This document shows, piece after piece, positions 27,858 through 36,216 of a stretch of DNA of 64,000 bases. This DNA comes from Acidimicrobiaceae bacterium (GTDB lineage: Bacteria; Actinomycetota; Acidimicrobiia; Acidimicrobiales; RAAP-2). Both the position numbers and the translations under genes were made by a program. Under the pieces are notes generated by a model that was not told the origin of the DNA, did no database searches, and saw only the letters and a list, made by a program, of their open reading frames with translations. The stretch covers positions 65,895 through 129,894 of the forward strand of contig PLZW01000016.1 in NCBI GenBank assembly GCA_003153575.1, in the 5' to 3' direction. Position 1 is the first letter of the stretch, and every line of letters begins with the position of its first letter.

Positions 27858-28090
27858 CGTCGACCTCCCCACTTCCAGGTTCTCGTGCCGGCATCCGGTT
27901 CGTTCTCCCCATAGGGGATCATCGGGGTGCCGGCGTCCTGATCACAGTAGGGGTATACGGCTTCGATCCGCCGGCATGCCCGTCGACTGCTCCGTGACAT
28001 GACCTCGGGACTTTCTGCCCTGCCCCGGGCCACCGAACGGCGCGACCATGCTGTTGGGGACCATGGGGACCCGCGACGGAGGTGGACGAC
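27858..28090. other. Divergent intergenic region, no gene
   Basis: About 230 bases between the VOC gene and the ferritin-like gene. No open frame with protein character and no operator-type repeat of the two kinds seen elsewhere were found. An AT-richer patch lies near 27,895-27,955. Confidence 0.4.
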
Positions 28091-28567
28091 ATGGCAGTGG
28101 CAGCGGCCAGCATCTGGGAGTCGGAGCTCTACGAGCACCTCACCTCCCATGAGGAGAACGAACGCCGGCTGCTCGTCGACTACCACGAAGCGGCCGCAGC
28201 TGCGGGGTCGGCGGCCTTCTCCTACCTTGCCGACCTGATCATGGAGGACGAGATCCGCCACCATCGGCTGTTCCGGGAGCTGGCGTCGGCCCTGCGGTCC
28301 GATTTCGAGCTGCGGTCCGAGGAGCCCGCCGTGCCCCGTCCCGCCAACTGGGGTTCGGATCCGGAGCGGGTGCTGGCGGTCACCGAGCGGCTGCTCGCCC
28401 AGGAGCGCCTGGATGCCGCCGAGCTGAAGCGACTGGCCAAGTCGGTGGAGGAGCTGAAGGACGTCACCCTGTGGCCGCTGCTGGTGCGGCTGATGGAGAT
28501 GGACACGGCCAAGCACATCGCCGTCCTGGAGTTCGTCCGGCGTGGGACCCGGTCCGCCCTGAAGTAG
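28091..28567 (+). CDS. Ferritin-like four-helix protein
   Basis: A 158-residue, almost wholly helical protein. Acidic metal-type positions recur: HEENERRLL, then EDEIRHHRLF and EMDTAKHIAVLEF, matching the ExxH pairs of ferritin-like di-iron proteins. The function (iron storage, oxidase or structural relative) cannot be chosen. The ATG follows GGAGG by eight bases; an in-frame GTG nine bases earlier overlaps that site. It is convergent with the redoxin gene. Confidence 0.75.
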   Translation: MAVAAASIWESELYEHLTSHEENERRLLVDYHEAAAAAGSAAFSYLADLIMEDEIRHHRLFRELASALRSDFELRSEEPAVPRPANWGSDPERVLAVTERLLAQERLDAAELKRLAKSVEELKDVTLWPLLVRLMEMDTAKHIAVLEFVRRGTRSALK

Positions 28568-28582
28568 TTCTGCTCGGCCGGT

Positions 28583-29638
28583 TCAGTCCACCGGCACGGC
28601 GGCATCCACCGACGGCAGGGCATGGGTACGGCTCCCCCGCCGCTTCCACTCGTCGAAGCGGTCGAGGAAGTCCTGCCCGAACGGATCCTCGCCGATCAGC
28701 GGCATGCCGGCCCGCCACGCCGTGAGGTCGTCGGGAGCCAACTGGCCGGCCCGGAGCACGTGGCTCCGGGTCGTCTCGGCATCCCCCCTCCGGTGGGCCT
28801 CGGCGGCGATGCGGAAGTGCAGCCGGGCCAGTACTTCGTCCTCGGACAGGTCGTCGACCGCCTCCTTGGCTTCCGTCTCGTCCAGGGGCAGCTCGTCGTG
28901 GCGGACCCAGCGCCGCACGAGGTCCAGGTGGGGACCGGCCAAGGCTCCGGTGAACTCGGCGAAGAGGTCGGTCCCGAAGGCCTCGCCGATGGGTCGGGCG
29001 ATCCGACCGACCTCATCGATCCAGACCACGGTGGGCACGTTCGAGATGGCGTAGAGCTCGGTCAACAGGTGCTGGGGGTCGTAGAGCACCGGCAACGTGA
29101 GGCCCTCGGTGAAGGGGCGCACGTCGTCGGCGTCCTGGTCCATGGCCACCGCGATGACCGTGAATCCCCCGTCGGCGAGCTCATCGTGGAGGACCTGCCA
29201 GCCCGGCAGGTCGTAGCGGCAGCCGCACCAGCTCGAGAACGCCACGACGAGACGCTTGCGCCCCGCCCAGTCCGACAGCGAGTGGGAGTGACCGTCGAGG
29301 CCCGGCAAGGTGAAGTCCGGGGCGTCGAGGTCGCGCAGCGCCCGGCGTCGCAGCTCGGCCGGAAGGGCCACGGCCATGATCCCGGCGTCGAGGTCGGTGA
29401 CCGACGGCCGGCCGAGGGCATCGGCCACCGCCGCCACGTCGAGCCGCTCCCCCACGCGGACAGCGTCCATGTCCCGGATAGGCACGCACACGTCGCCCCG
29501 GCACAGGCCGTCCGCCTTGAGCTCCCACCCGAGGACGGTCGTGAGGTCGGCGGGCTCCACCAGGAACCTCCCCCGACCCGGGTCGGCCTCGGCGTCCACG
29601 GTGGCCACCCCGTCGGTGATGATGGTGATCTGGCGCAT
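28583..29638 (-). CDS. Redoxin/TlpA-like protein with extra N- and C-terminal parts
   Basis: A 351-residue cytoplasmic-looking protein. The thioredoxin-like redoxin domain spans about residues 105-230, with SSWCGCRYDLPGW where a CxxC would be, giving a Cys-Gly-Cys pair. The cis-Pro region NVPTVVWIDEVG is present. The first 100 residues contain WELKADGLCRGDVCVP, a further Cys pair that I cannot assign. The C-terminal 100 residues are helical and TPR-like. No signal peptide is seen. A thiol peroxidase or reductase role is likely but unproven. Confidence 0.8.
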   Translation of the reverse strand: MRQITIITDGVATVDAEADPGRGRFLVEPADLTTVLGWELKADGLCRGDVCVPIRDMDAVRVGERLDVAAVADALGRPSVTDLDAGIMAVALPAELRRRALRDLDAPDFTLPGLDGHSHSLSDWAGRKRLVVAFSSWCGCRYDLPGWQVLHDELADGGFTVIAVAMDQDADDVRPFTEGLTLPVLYDPQHLLTELYAISNVPTVVWIDEVGRIARPIGEAFGTDLFAEFTGALAGPHLDLVRRWVRHDELPLDETEAKEAVDDLSEDEVLARLHFRIAAEAHRRGDAETTRSHVLRAGQLAPDDLTAWRAGMPLIGEDPFGQDFLDRFDEWKRRGSRTHALPSVDAAVPVD

Positions 29639-29706
29639 GTCGTCCTCCCCGGTCGGTGACCCACCGTTGCCGGGCCGGTGCCGTCTGTCAATCGGGCCTG
29701 ACCCGT

Positions 29707-31050
29707 TCACTCCTCCACGAATCCCGCCGCCCGGGCGAACTGCCGGCTCCGTTCCCGGTAGCCCCCGCCGCCTTCCGGGGTGGGTGCCCCAGGGGAGAAG
29801 AGGATCACGCCGCCCGGCGGTGTGAGTCCCACGGCCAGGACCACCGCCTCGTCGAGGTCGGCCGCCGGTACCACCCGGGTCACCGTGTCCACCAGGGCCG
29901 AGCCGAGCCGAGCCGGGTCCGGCGGGAGCACCACCGCCGCCGCGGACGGCCGGTGGGCGCCGAGGGCGGCCACCAGGAGTCCGGGGTCGACACCCCGGTC
30001 GGCCCCGCCCACGATGACGGTCAGCGGCCGGCCGGCGAACGACTCCACGGACGTCGCCGAGGCGAACGGATTGGAGGCCAGCGCGTCGTCCACGTAGGTG
30101 CGCCCGTCCCGCTCGCCGAGGACGTGGCACCGTGACGGCAGGCCCGCGAAGCCGTCCACGGCCGCCTCCACGGCGGCCACCGACGGCGGCGCGCCGGTCA
30201 GCAGTAGGATCCCGGCGATCGCCCCGCACAGGTTCCAGACGTTGTGGCGGCCCGGCACCCGGAGGCGCGCGCTGTCGACGAGTCGCTCGCCGTCCGCCTC
30301 CACCCAGCCGTCATCGTCGACCCGGACCCGGCCCTGCGGGCCGAACAGCGTGCGGTCGGGGTGCCCGGCCGTGCGGCGAAGCGCCTCCTCGTTGCCCGCA
30401 TACACCGCCAGCCGCCCCGGTGGTCCGGCGTCGACCAGGTGGAGCTTGTCCCGGTAGTAGGTCTCGGCGTCGCCGTGCCAGTCCAGGTGATCAGGAGCGA
30501 GACTGGTCAGTACGACGACGCCCGGCGACCGCGTGACGTCGGCGGCCTGGAACGACGACACCTCCACCACGAAGGCGTCGGGCATGGGTCGCCCGTATGT
30601 GTCGAGGACCGGCACCCCGATGTTCCCGATGAGTTCGACACTGCGGCGGTCGGCCTCGAGGATGTCCGCCGCCAACGCCGCCGTCGTGCTCTTGCCCTTG
30701 GTCCCGGTGATGGCCAGCACCGGTTGTTCGGCGTGGTCCTCCAGCCACAGGGCCATCGCCGTGGTCACGACGGCACCCGCGGTTCCGGCGGCGGCCAACT
30801 CCGGCCGGTACCGGCTGACGCCCGGCGCCCGGACCACCACGGCCACTGTCGACCAGTCGACGTCACCCGGCGCCACCACCGCCCGATGGCCGCCGAGGGC
30901 CGCGGACAGGCGCCCGGCCGCCTCGTCCGGTCGGTCGTCCACCATCACCGGTTCCACCCCGCGCCGCACGGCCAGGTCGGCGAATGCCAGGCCCTCCGCC
31001 CCCAGTCCCCACACGGCCACCCGGCGGGCGAGCACCTCGTCGAGGTTCAC
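29707..31050 (-). CDS. murD2: MurD2-like UDP-MurNAc-L-Ala:L-glutamate ligase
   Basis: A 447-residue Mur ligase. The N-terminal Rossmann part (AVWGLGAEG) precedes the ATP loop TGTKGKST at 115-122; the central domain has VVEVSSFQA and SLAPDHLDWHGD, and the C-terminal domain VDDALASNP. The GTG start overlaps the stop of the MurL gene (GTGA at 31047-31050). Standard MurD adds D-Glu; the coupled murL gene indicates the MurD2 variant, described in Xanthomonas, which adds L-Glu that MurL then epimerises. The assignment to MurD2 rather than MurD rests mainly on that neighbour. Confidence 0.88.
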   Translation of the reverse strand: MNLDEVLARRVAVWGLGAEGLAFADLAVRRGVEPVMVDDRPDEAAGRLSAALGGHRAVVAPGDVDWSTVAVVVRAPGVSRYRPELAAAGTAGAVVTTAMALWLEDHAEQPVLAITGTKGKSTTAALAADILEADRRSVELIGNIGVPVLDTYGRPMPDAFVVEVSSFQAADVTRSPGVVVLTSLAPDHLDWHGDAETYYRDKLHLVDAGPPGRLAVYAGNEEALRRTAGHPDRTLFGPQGRVRVDDDGWVEADGERLVDSARLRVPGRHNVWNLCGAIAGILLLTGAPPSVAAVEAAVDGFAGLPSRCHVLGERDGRTYVDDALASNPFASATSVESFAGRPLTVIVGGADRGVDPGLLVAALGAHRPSAAAVVLPPDPARLGSALVDTVTRVVPAADLDEAVVLAVGLTPPGGVILFSPGAPTPEGGGGYRERSRQFARAAGFVEE

Positions 31051-32423
31051 CCGGCCCCGTCCAACATGGCGGCCACGGCCGCGGCCACCACCGGGTCGGG
31101 AAAGGAGAGGTCCGCCTCGGCGGTCAGCAGTGCGACGACGTCGCGGTCGTCCACCAGGCCGGCGGCAACGGGCGCCAGGGTGGCCACCACGATCGAGTCG
31201 CGCCACGCCGGCTGGTCGGCCAGCATCCGGAGCGCCACGGCCGATTCGCGTCGCTCCCCAACGCACTCGAAGGGCTTGTCGGCGTCGCTCATCAACGCGG
31301 CGAACCCGTCGACCTGATCCGGGTCGGCGAACATGTCGACCCCGATAATGGCGGTGAGCTCAGCCGGCACCAGGAACGGGGCCAGCATCAGTCCGACGAA
31401 GCGGCACTTCGGGCAGTGGCCGCACCACCGGTCGTTGGTGTCGGCGTGCTGCCGGAACGCCGCGTTGCAGCTGCAGAAGGTCCCGTGGTAGCGATCGACG
31501 CGGGCGAAGGACCGCGAGATGGCCAGCTCGGAGTAGGGACGCAGGGCCGAGGCGTAGGTCAGCTCGGGGGCGATCGAGGTGCGGAGCAGGTCGTCCAGCA
31601 GCAGTTCGAACGCCCGGCCCTTCGAGTACTGGTGGTTGACCGGCACCCCGTCGACGGTCACCGTCTCCTCGCTCGCCGACCGCTCGACGGCCATGGCCAC
31701 CGTGTCGTACCCGTAGACGAAGGCGCCCGCTACGACGATGAGCGACACGATGGCGGTGATGGGCACATGCCCGTTCATCGCCCCGGCCCGGTGGAGGTCG
31801 GCGAGGCCGGGGTCCAGATGGCGACGGACGACCAGGAGTTCGAGTCCGGCTTCGGCGGCCAGTTCGTAGACCAGCGGGTGGGGGTTGACAGCGATGAGGC
31901 GCGGGGCGAGATGGCGCGGGGCGAGATGGCGCACGGCTTCGATGAGGACCATCGAGTCCTTGCCGCCACCGATGGGGACGACCAGACCGGGGCGCAACGC
32001 TCCCTCGGCAGGCCGCGGGTGTCCGGCCACGCCGCGTCCCGGCACCACAGTTACCGGGCGGGGCACGGGTAGCCCGTTGGTGACGGCGAACTCGCGCAGG
32101 CCGTCGTCGTAGAGATGGTGATGGAAGTCGAGTTCGGCCTGGCTGAGGGACTCACCCTCGACGACCACCTCGGCCGGGGCCGCCGTCTTGTAGTAGCTGG
32201 TGCCGGCGGCCACGTGGAGGTGGAGCAGGGCCCGCTCGAACCCTGGACCGACCGGGTCGACCGCCTGTTCCGGGGGCGTCTCGAACGTCACCGACTCGGT
32301 GAAGGTCACCCGGTCGTCGAGGGCATACCGGAAGGTGATGGTGCGGGTGTCGGGCTCGTAGGCCCGGCCGACGATACGGAAGGCACGGAACGAGTCCGGT
32401 TCGAATCGGTCGGGGGCACTCAT
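31047..32423 (-). CDS. murL: MurL-like UDP-MurNAc-L-Ala-L-Glu epimerase
   Basis: A 458-residue protein with an ATP-binding PP-loop IGGGKDS at 151-157 and a Cys-rich region (FCSCNAAF, WCGHCPKCR) in the second half, as in MurL. MurL uses ATP to invert the terminal L-Glu of UDP-MurNAc-L-Ala-L-Glu to D-Glu in the cytoplasm. The ATG at 32423 is preferred to an upstream start with an unconserved extension. The PP-loop domain carries a small in-frame duplication (RHLAPRHLAP) from a 15-bp tandem repeat. Confidence 0.88.
   Translation of the reverse strand: MSAPDRFEPDSFRAFRIVGRAYEPDTRTITFRYALDDRVTFTESVTFETPPEQAVDPVGPGFERALLHLHVAAGTSYYKTAAPAEVVVEGESLSQAELDFHHHLYDDGLREFAVTNGLPVPRPVTVVPGRGVAGHPRPAEGALRPGLVVPIGGGKDSMVLIEAVRHLAPRHLAPRLIAVNPHPLVYELAAEAGLELLVVRRHLDPGLADLHRAGAMNGHVPITAIVSLIVVAGAFVYGYDTVAMAVERSASEETVTVDGVPVNHQYSKGRAFELLLDDLLRTSIAPELTYASALRPYSELAISRSFARVDRYHGTFCSCNAAFRQHADTNDRWCGHCPKCRFVGLMLAPFLVPAELTAIIGVDMFADPDQVDGFAALMSDADKPFECVGERRESAVALRMLADQPAWRDSIVVATLAPVAAGLVDDRDVVALLTAEADLSFPDPVVAAAVAAMLDGAG
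31901..31930. repeat. 15-bp tandem repeat inside murL
   Basis: Two perfect copies of GCGGGGCGAGATGGC lie head to tail. The repeat keeps frame and adds five residues (RHLAP) to MurL near the nucleotide-binding domain. Confidence 0.9.
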
Positions 32424-32492
32424 CGGGCGGTCAGCGTAGTGGTCGCCGACCCGGGCCCCTGTCGGCAGGGATGCGCCTTCCCGTCCGACCAC

Positions 32493-32960
32493 TCACCTCC
32501 GGGGTTCCTGGCGGAGGTGGTCGACGATCTCCATGGTCTCGCCGGTCGACTGGATGACCCAGACCTCCCCTTTGAGCAGACGCAGCTTGTAGCGGGACTT
32601 GGCCGTCAGTCCCGGGGTCAGGGCCTCGAGGACGTCGGCGGCGATGTCGCCGTGGGTGCTGAGGACGGCGCCCTCTCCTGCCATGCGTCCGAGCAGGCGC
32701 AGGGCGGCGGGGCCATTCCCCTCGGCCAGCTCCCCCACCGATTCGATGGGGAGGCCCAGGGCGTCGGCCAGGGGCCGGACCGTCTCGAAGCAACGCACCG
32801 CTGGGCTGGCCAGGATCCGGCGGGGCCGGTACCCGGAGAGCAGGGGCACCAGGGCCTCGGCCTGGGCCCGGCCCCGGGACGAGAGCGGTCGCTCGAGGTC
32901 GTCCCCATCCCAGGCGCTCCGGCGACCGGCGCGCGCATGTCGGACCACGAGGAGCGGCAT
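32493..32960 (-). CDS. SixA-like histidine phosphatase
   Basis: A 155-residue phosphoglycerate-mutase-fold phosphatase. The catalytic RHA at the N-terminus (LLVVRHARAG), the second basic residue in LASPAVRCFETVRPLA and the second His in STHGDIAADVLEAL are visible. The length matches SixA, which removes phosphate from histidine phosphotransfer proteins; other small-molecule substrates are possible. The gene lies upstream of murL on the same strand with a 69-base gap. Confidence 0.88.
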   Translation of the reverse strand: MPLLVVRHARAGRRSAWDGDDLERPLSSRGRAQAEALVPLLSGYRPRRILASPAVRCFETVRPLADALGLPIESVGELAEGNGPAALRLLGRMAGEGAVLSTHGDIAADVLEALTPGLTAKSRYKLRLLKGEVWVIQSTGETMEIVDHLRQEPRR

Positions 32961-33085
32961 GTCCTCGATGCTCCCACGCCAGCCGGTCGGCGCGCCTGAT
33001 ACGGCCCGCCCGTCCGGCGTCGCCGGGTGCCCCCCGGGGACCTCGGGAACCCCGGATGCCCCGGGAGGTGATGGGGGTCGGACGC

Positions 33086-33577
33086 TCAGGACCCGGCGCC
33101 GGGAACATCGATGCCGGGCTCGGTCGGCAGACCGAAGACGTCGAGCACCGCACCGTGGCGGGCGAGCGAGTGGTAGGCCCGCTGCGCGAACCACCACCGT
33201 CCCCCCTCCAGCACGTAGCGATCGTGGTATAGACCGAAGGCCGACGTGAACTGCCCGGTGTCGCCGTCCTGGCGGAGCTCGCACATGAACAGCCGGCACG
33301 TGGACGTCCCGCTGTCGACCCCGTCCGGAAAGGCGATGTGGGCGTTCAGGATCACGAACTCGAAGAACGAGAAGTGGGCGATCGCCGTCCCGATGAAGTC
33401 GCCGACCTCGGTCCCACCGATCAGCCGCAGGGGTTCGCCGGCCCGCCGGTCGATGACCACCTCGGCGTCCGAGCGGAACAGCTGTTCGAGCTCGGGCCAG
33501 GCCCTGCGGTTGACGACGTCGGCGTAGGCGTGCTGGAGCCGGCGGACACCCGTGTCGTGGACGGCCTCGGCGGTCAT
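33086..33577 (-). CDS. SnoaL-like / NTF2-fold protein
   Basis: A 163-residue NTF2-fold protein with the usual N-terminal helix (HAYADVVNRRAWPELEQLF) and C-terminal GGRWWFAQRAYHS. Related proteins act as isomerases, dehydratases or oxygenase subunits. The ATG at 33577 is used; a GTG at 33592 is equally plausible because neither has a good ribosome-binding site. It is divergent from the aldo/keto reductase gene. No specific function can be given. Confidence 0.8.
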   Translation of the reverse strand: MTAEAVHDTGVRRLQHAYADVVNRRAWPELEQLFRSDAEVVIDRRAGEPLRLIGGTEVGDFIGTAIAHFSFFEFVILNAHIAFPDGVDSGTSTCRLFMCELRQDGDTGQFTSAFGLYHDRYVLEGGRWWFAQRAYHSLARHGAVLDVFGLPTEPGIDVPGAGS

Positions 33578-33695
33578 CTGCTCGTCGATCACCCCGGGGA
33601 CGCTACCCGCGAGCACGGGTGCGGCACCCGGGACCGGGTCGGGCCGTTCGCCCTAGTGTGAGTCCGTCCACGGCTTCACGATCCCGGAGGTACCC

Positions 33696-34676
33696 ATGCA
33701 GTATGTGAATTTCGGCCGCACCGGTCTGCGTGTCTCCCGAGTGTGCCTCGGCATGATGAGCTTCGGGAACGACTCCGACCGTCCCTGGGTGCTCGACGAG
33801 GATGCGGCCGAGCCGATCGTCCGGGCCGCCGTAGAGGGCGGGATCACGTTCTTCGATACCGCCGACGTCTACTCGGGCGGGGCCAGCGAGGTGGCGACCG
33901 GCCGGCTGCTCCCGAAGTTCCTGACACGAGACGAGCTGGTGGTGGCCACGAAGGTCCGCATGCCGGTGTCGCCGGGTGAGAACGGCGGGGGCCTGTCCCG
34001 CAAGCACATCCTGTCCGGCATCGACGCCTCGCTCACCCGATTGGGCATGGAGTACGTCGACCTCTACCAGATCCACCGGTGGGACGACCGCACGCCGATC
34101 GAGGAGACCATGGAAGCCCTCCATGACGTCGTCCGCGCCGGCAAGGCCCGGTACATCGGCGCCTCCAGCATGCATGCCTGGCAGTTCGCCAAGGCCCAGC
34201 ACGTGGCCGATGCCCACGGGTGGACCCGATTCGTCTCGATGCAGAACCACTACAACCTCATCTACCGCGAAGAGGAGCGGGAGATGATCCCGCTCTGTCT
34301 CGACCAGGGCGTCGGGGTCATCCCGTGGAGCCCGCTGGCCCGGGGCGTCCTGGCCGGAAACCGCACCCGAAGCGGCGACAGACTGACCACCCGGTCCGAC
34401 ACCGACGACTTCACCAACTACCTCTACAACCAGCCCACCGACTTCGACGTGGTCGAGCGGGTGGCCGAGGTGGCAGCCGGGCGAGCGGTGCCTGCCGCCC
34501 AGGTGGCACTGGCCTGGCTGCTCCACAAGCGGGGTGTCACCGCGCCGATCGTCGGGGCTACGAAGCCGGGTCACCTGTCGGACGCCCTGGCCGCCGAAGC
34601 CCTCACCCTCGACGAAACCGAGATCGCCCAGCTCGAGGAGCCCTACGTTCCCCACCCGGTGCTCGGGCACTTCTGA
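33696..34676 (+). CDS. Aldo/keto reductase
   Basis: A 326-residue NADPH-dependent reductase of the AKR fold. Catalytic tetrad positions are seen: Asp and Tyr in FFDTADVYS, Lys in VVATKV, His in YQIHRWDD. The late SPLARGVLAG and the C-terminal cofactor segment VGATKPGHL are typical of the YhdN/Kvbeta-like branch. GGAGG precedes the ATG. It reduces aldehydes or ketones; the substrate is not known. Confidence 0.93.
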   Translation: MQYVNFGRTGLRVSRVCLGMMSFGNDSDRPWVLDEDAAEPIVRAAVEGGITFFDTADVYSGGASEVATGRLLPKFLTRDELVVATKVRMPVSPGENGGGLSRKHILSGIDASLTRLGMEYVDLYQIHRWDDRTPIEETMEALHDVVRAGKARYIGASSMHAWQFAKAQHVADAHGWTRFVSMQNHYNLIYREEEREMIPLCLDQGVGVIPWSPLARGVLAGNRTRSGDRLTTRSDTDDFTNYLYNQPTDFDVVERVAEVAAGRAVPAAQVALAWLLHKRGVTAPIVGATKPGHLSDALAAEALTLDETEIAQLEEPYVPHPVLGHF

Positions 34677-34757
34677 GCCACGCTCCGGCGGTGTCGGGGC
34701 GCCTCCGACCGAGGGACGGGGTTCGCCGCCCGGACCTCTGGATGCACCGTTTTTGGA

Positions 34758-34777
34758 ACGACCGGTCGGACTATTAA
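34758..34777 (+). promoter_or_regulatory. Possible shared operator before the binding-protein gene (site 5)
   Basis: The sequence ACGACCGGTCGGACTA at 34758-34773 keeps the CCGNNCGG core of sites 1-4 but has weaker outer arms; it also contains the perfect palindrome CGACCGGTCG at 34759-34768. TATTAA-like sequence directly follows and could be the -10 region of the lipoprotein gene. Weaker support than sites 1-4. Confidence 0.4.
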
Positions 34778-34890
34778 CGGGTGTTCTTCTGGTATGGTGA
34801 CCAGCTAATTGGAAGCGGCATGCAGGCACCGTCTCAGAGTGGCAATGGTGACTTGTGCCCGGCGGACTGCTGTCTCAATGCGGAGGATGG

Positions 34891-36216
34891 ATGAACATCA
34901 CAACATCGCGCCAAACCTGGCTAACGCGGCGAAGCACGGCTGGGGACGGTCAGCCGGCGGGATATCGACGAGTGCGTCGCGTCCGGGTGCTCGGTGCGGT
35001 GAGCGTCGGTGCGGTGTTGGTTCTCGCCGGCTGCTCGTCGAATTCGGCGACGTCTTCGTCGACCACCGCCTCGACGGGCGGGTCGGCCGCTGGGAAGACT
35101 CCCATCACGATCGCGTTGGTGACCTCGTTGACCGGGCCGGGAGCGGATCAGTTCGTGCCTGGTCCTGATGCGTTCAATGCACGGATCGCCGAGCAGAATG
35201 CCATGGGCGGGGTCAACGGTCACATGATCAACGGAATCGTCATCGACGACCAGACCGTCCAGCCGACCCTGGCCATCCAGAACGCGCTATCGAAGGGCGC
35301 GTTCGGAATCGTGGCGGAGAGCCCGCTGTTCTTCATCGGTGCCAAGATCCCACAGCAACAGGGCGTCCCCGTCACCGGGGGATCTGTCGATGGACCTGAG
35401 TGGGGTGAGCAGCCGTACACCAATATGTTCGCCGCCGACACCGGCAGCGTCGATCCTGCGCAGCCGGCGAGCACCTTGCCCGGCAAGTTCATGAAGGAGC
35501 ACGGGGGCGCGATTCTCGGCTCGTACGGCTATCCGATCGGCGGCACGTCGAAGGTCGGTGCGGTCAACGCGTCGAAGTCGTTCGAGCATGCGGGCGGCAC
35601 CACCGGCGTGCTGAACACGACCGTTCCCCTTTCCTCAGTCGATTTCACGGGCGATGCGATCGTGGCAAAGCAGAAAAACGTCGATGCCGTGTATCCCGAC
35701 ATGGGCAACCAGTCCAACAACGCGCTCGTCACGGCATTCCAGCAGGAAGGTGTCAACCCGAAGGTCACGCTCCTTCCGGTCGGGTACCAGCAGGACGTCG
35801 TGTCGTCGCCTGCGTGGCACAGTCTCCAGGGGACGTACTACGCCTCGATGTTCCGGCCGTTCTCTGCGCCCAACGCGGGTACCCAGGCCATGGATGCCGC
35901 CATGAAGAAGTATGCCCACTGGACGAATGGCCAGTTTCCGAACTTCGCCGAATACGAGGCGTGGGTCGGGGCCGACCTGATGATCCAGGGCCTGGAGCTA
36001 GCTGGAAGCAATCCGACACGGTCCAACGTCATCAAGGATCTGCGGGCCACCAAGGCCTACAGCGCGAGCGGGATCGATCCGGTGCCGATCAACTACTCGA
36101 CGGTGTTCGGGCATTCGGCATCCCCGGACTGCAGATGGTTCCTGCGGGCGGAGACCTCCGGATTCAAGCTCATCTCCCCGACTCCCGAGTGCGGGACGTG
36201 GATGACAGGAAGCTGA
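34891..36216 (+). CDS. LivK-like ABC solute-binding lipoprotein
   Basis: A 441-residue exported lipoprotein. A long basic N-region leads into a hydrophobic segment ending in the lipobox LAGC, then a Ser/Thr-rich linker. The mature part begins ITIALVTSLTGPGADQ, the type I periplasmic-binding fold used by LivK and related receptors. GGAGG lies four bases before the ATG. It stands alone without permease or ATPase genes, while the liv operon at 8-3677 lacks a receptor, so the two may form one transporter. Flanking sequence is visibly less GC-rich. Confidence 0.9.
   Translation: MNITTSRQTWLTRRSTAGDGQPAGYRRVRRVRVLGAVSVGAVLVLAGCSSNSATSSSTTASTGGSAAGKTPITIALVTSLTGPGADQFVPGPDAFNARIAEQNAMGGVNGHMINGIVIDDQTVQPTLAIQNALSKGAFGIVAESPLFFIGAKIPQQQGVPVTGGSVDGPEWGEQPYTNMFAADTGSVDPAQPASTLPGKFMKEHGGAILGSYGYPIGGTSKVGAVNASKSFEHAGGTTGVLNTTVPLSSVDFTGDAIVAKQKNVDAVYPDMGNQSNNALVTAFQQEGVNPKVTLLPVGYQQDVVSSPAWHSLQGTYYASMFRPFSAPNAGTQAMDAAMKKYAHWTNGQFPNFAEYEAWVGADLMIQGLELAGSNPTRSNVIKDLRATKAYSASGIDPVPINYSTVFGHSASPDCRWFLRAETSGFKLISPTPECGTWMTGS

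Noticed and set aside
29651-29665. CCCCGGTCGGTGACC resembling the island operator before the redoxin gene
   Set aside because: Only one half-site matches, there is no CGGTACA arm and no -10 box, so it is likely chance in GC-rich DNA.
32390-32410. A GGTTCGAATCG string resembling a tRNA T-loop
   Set aside because: It lies inside the murL coding sequence and no cloverleaf arms flank it.
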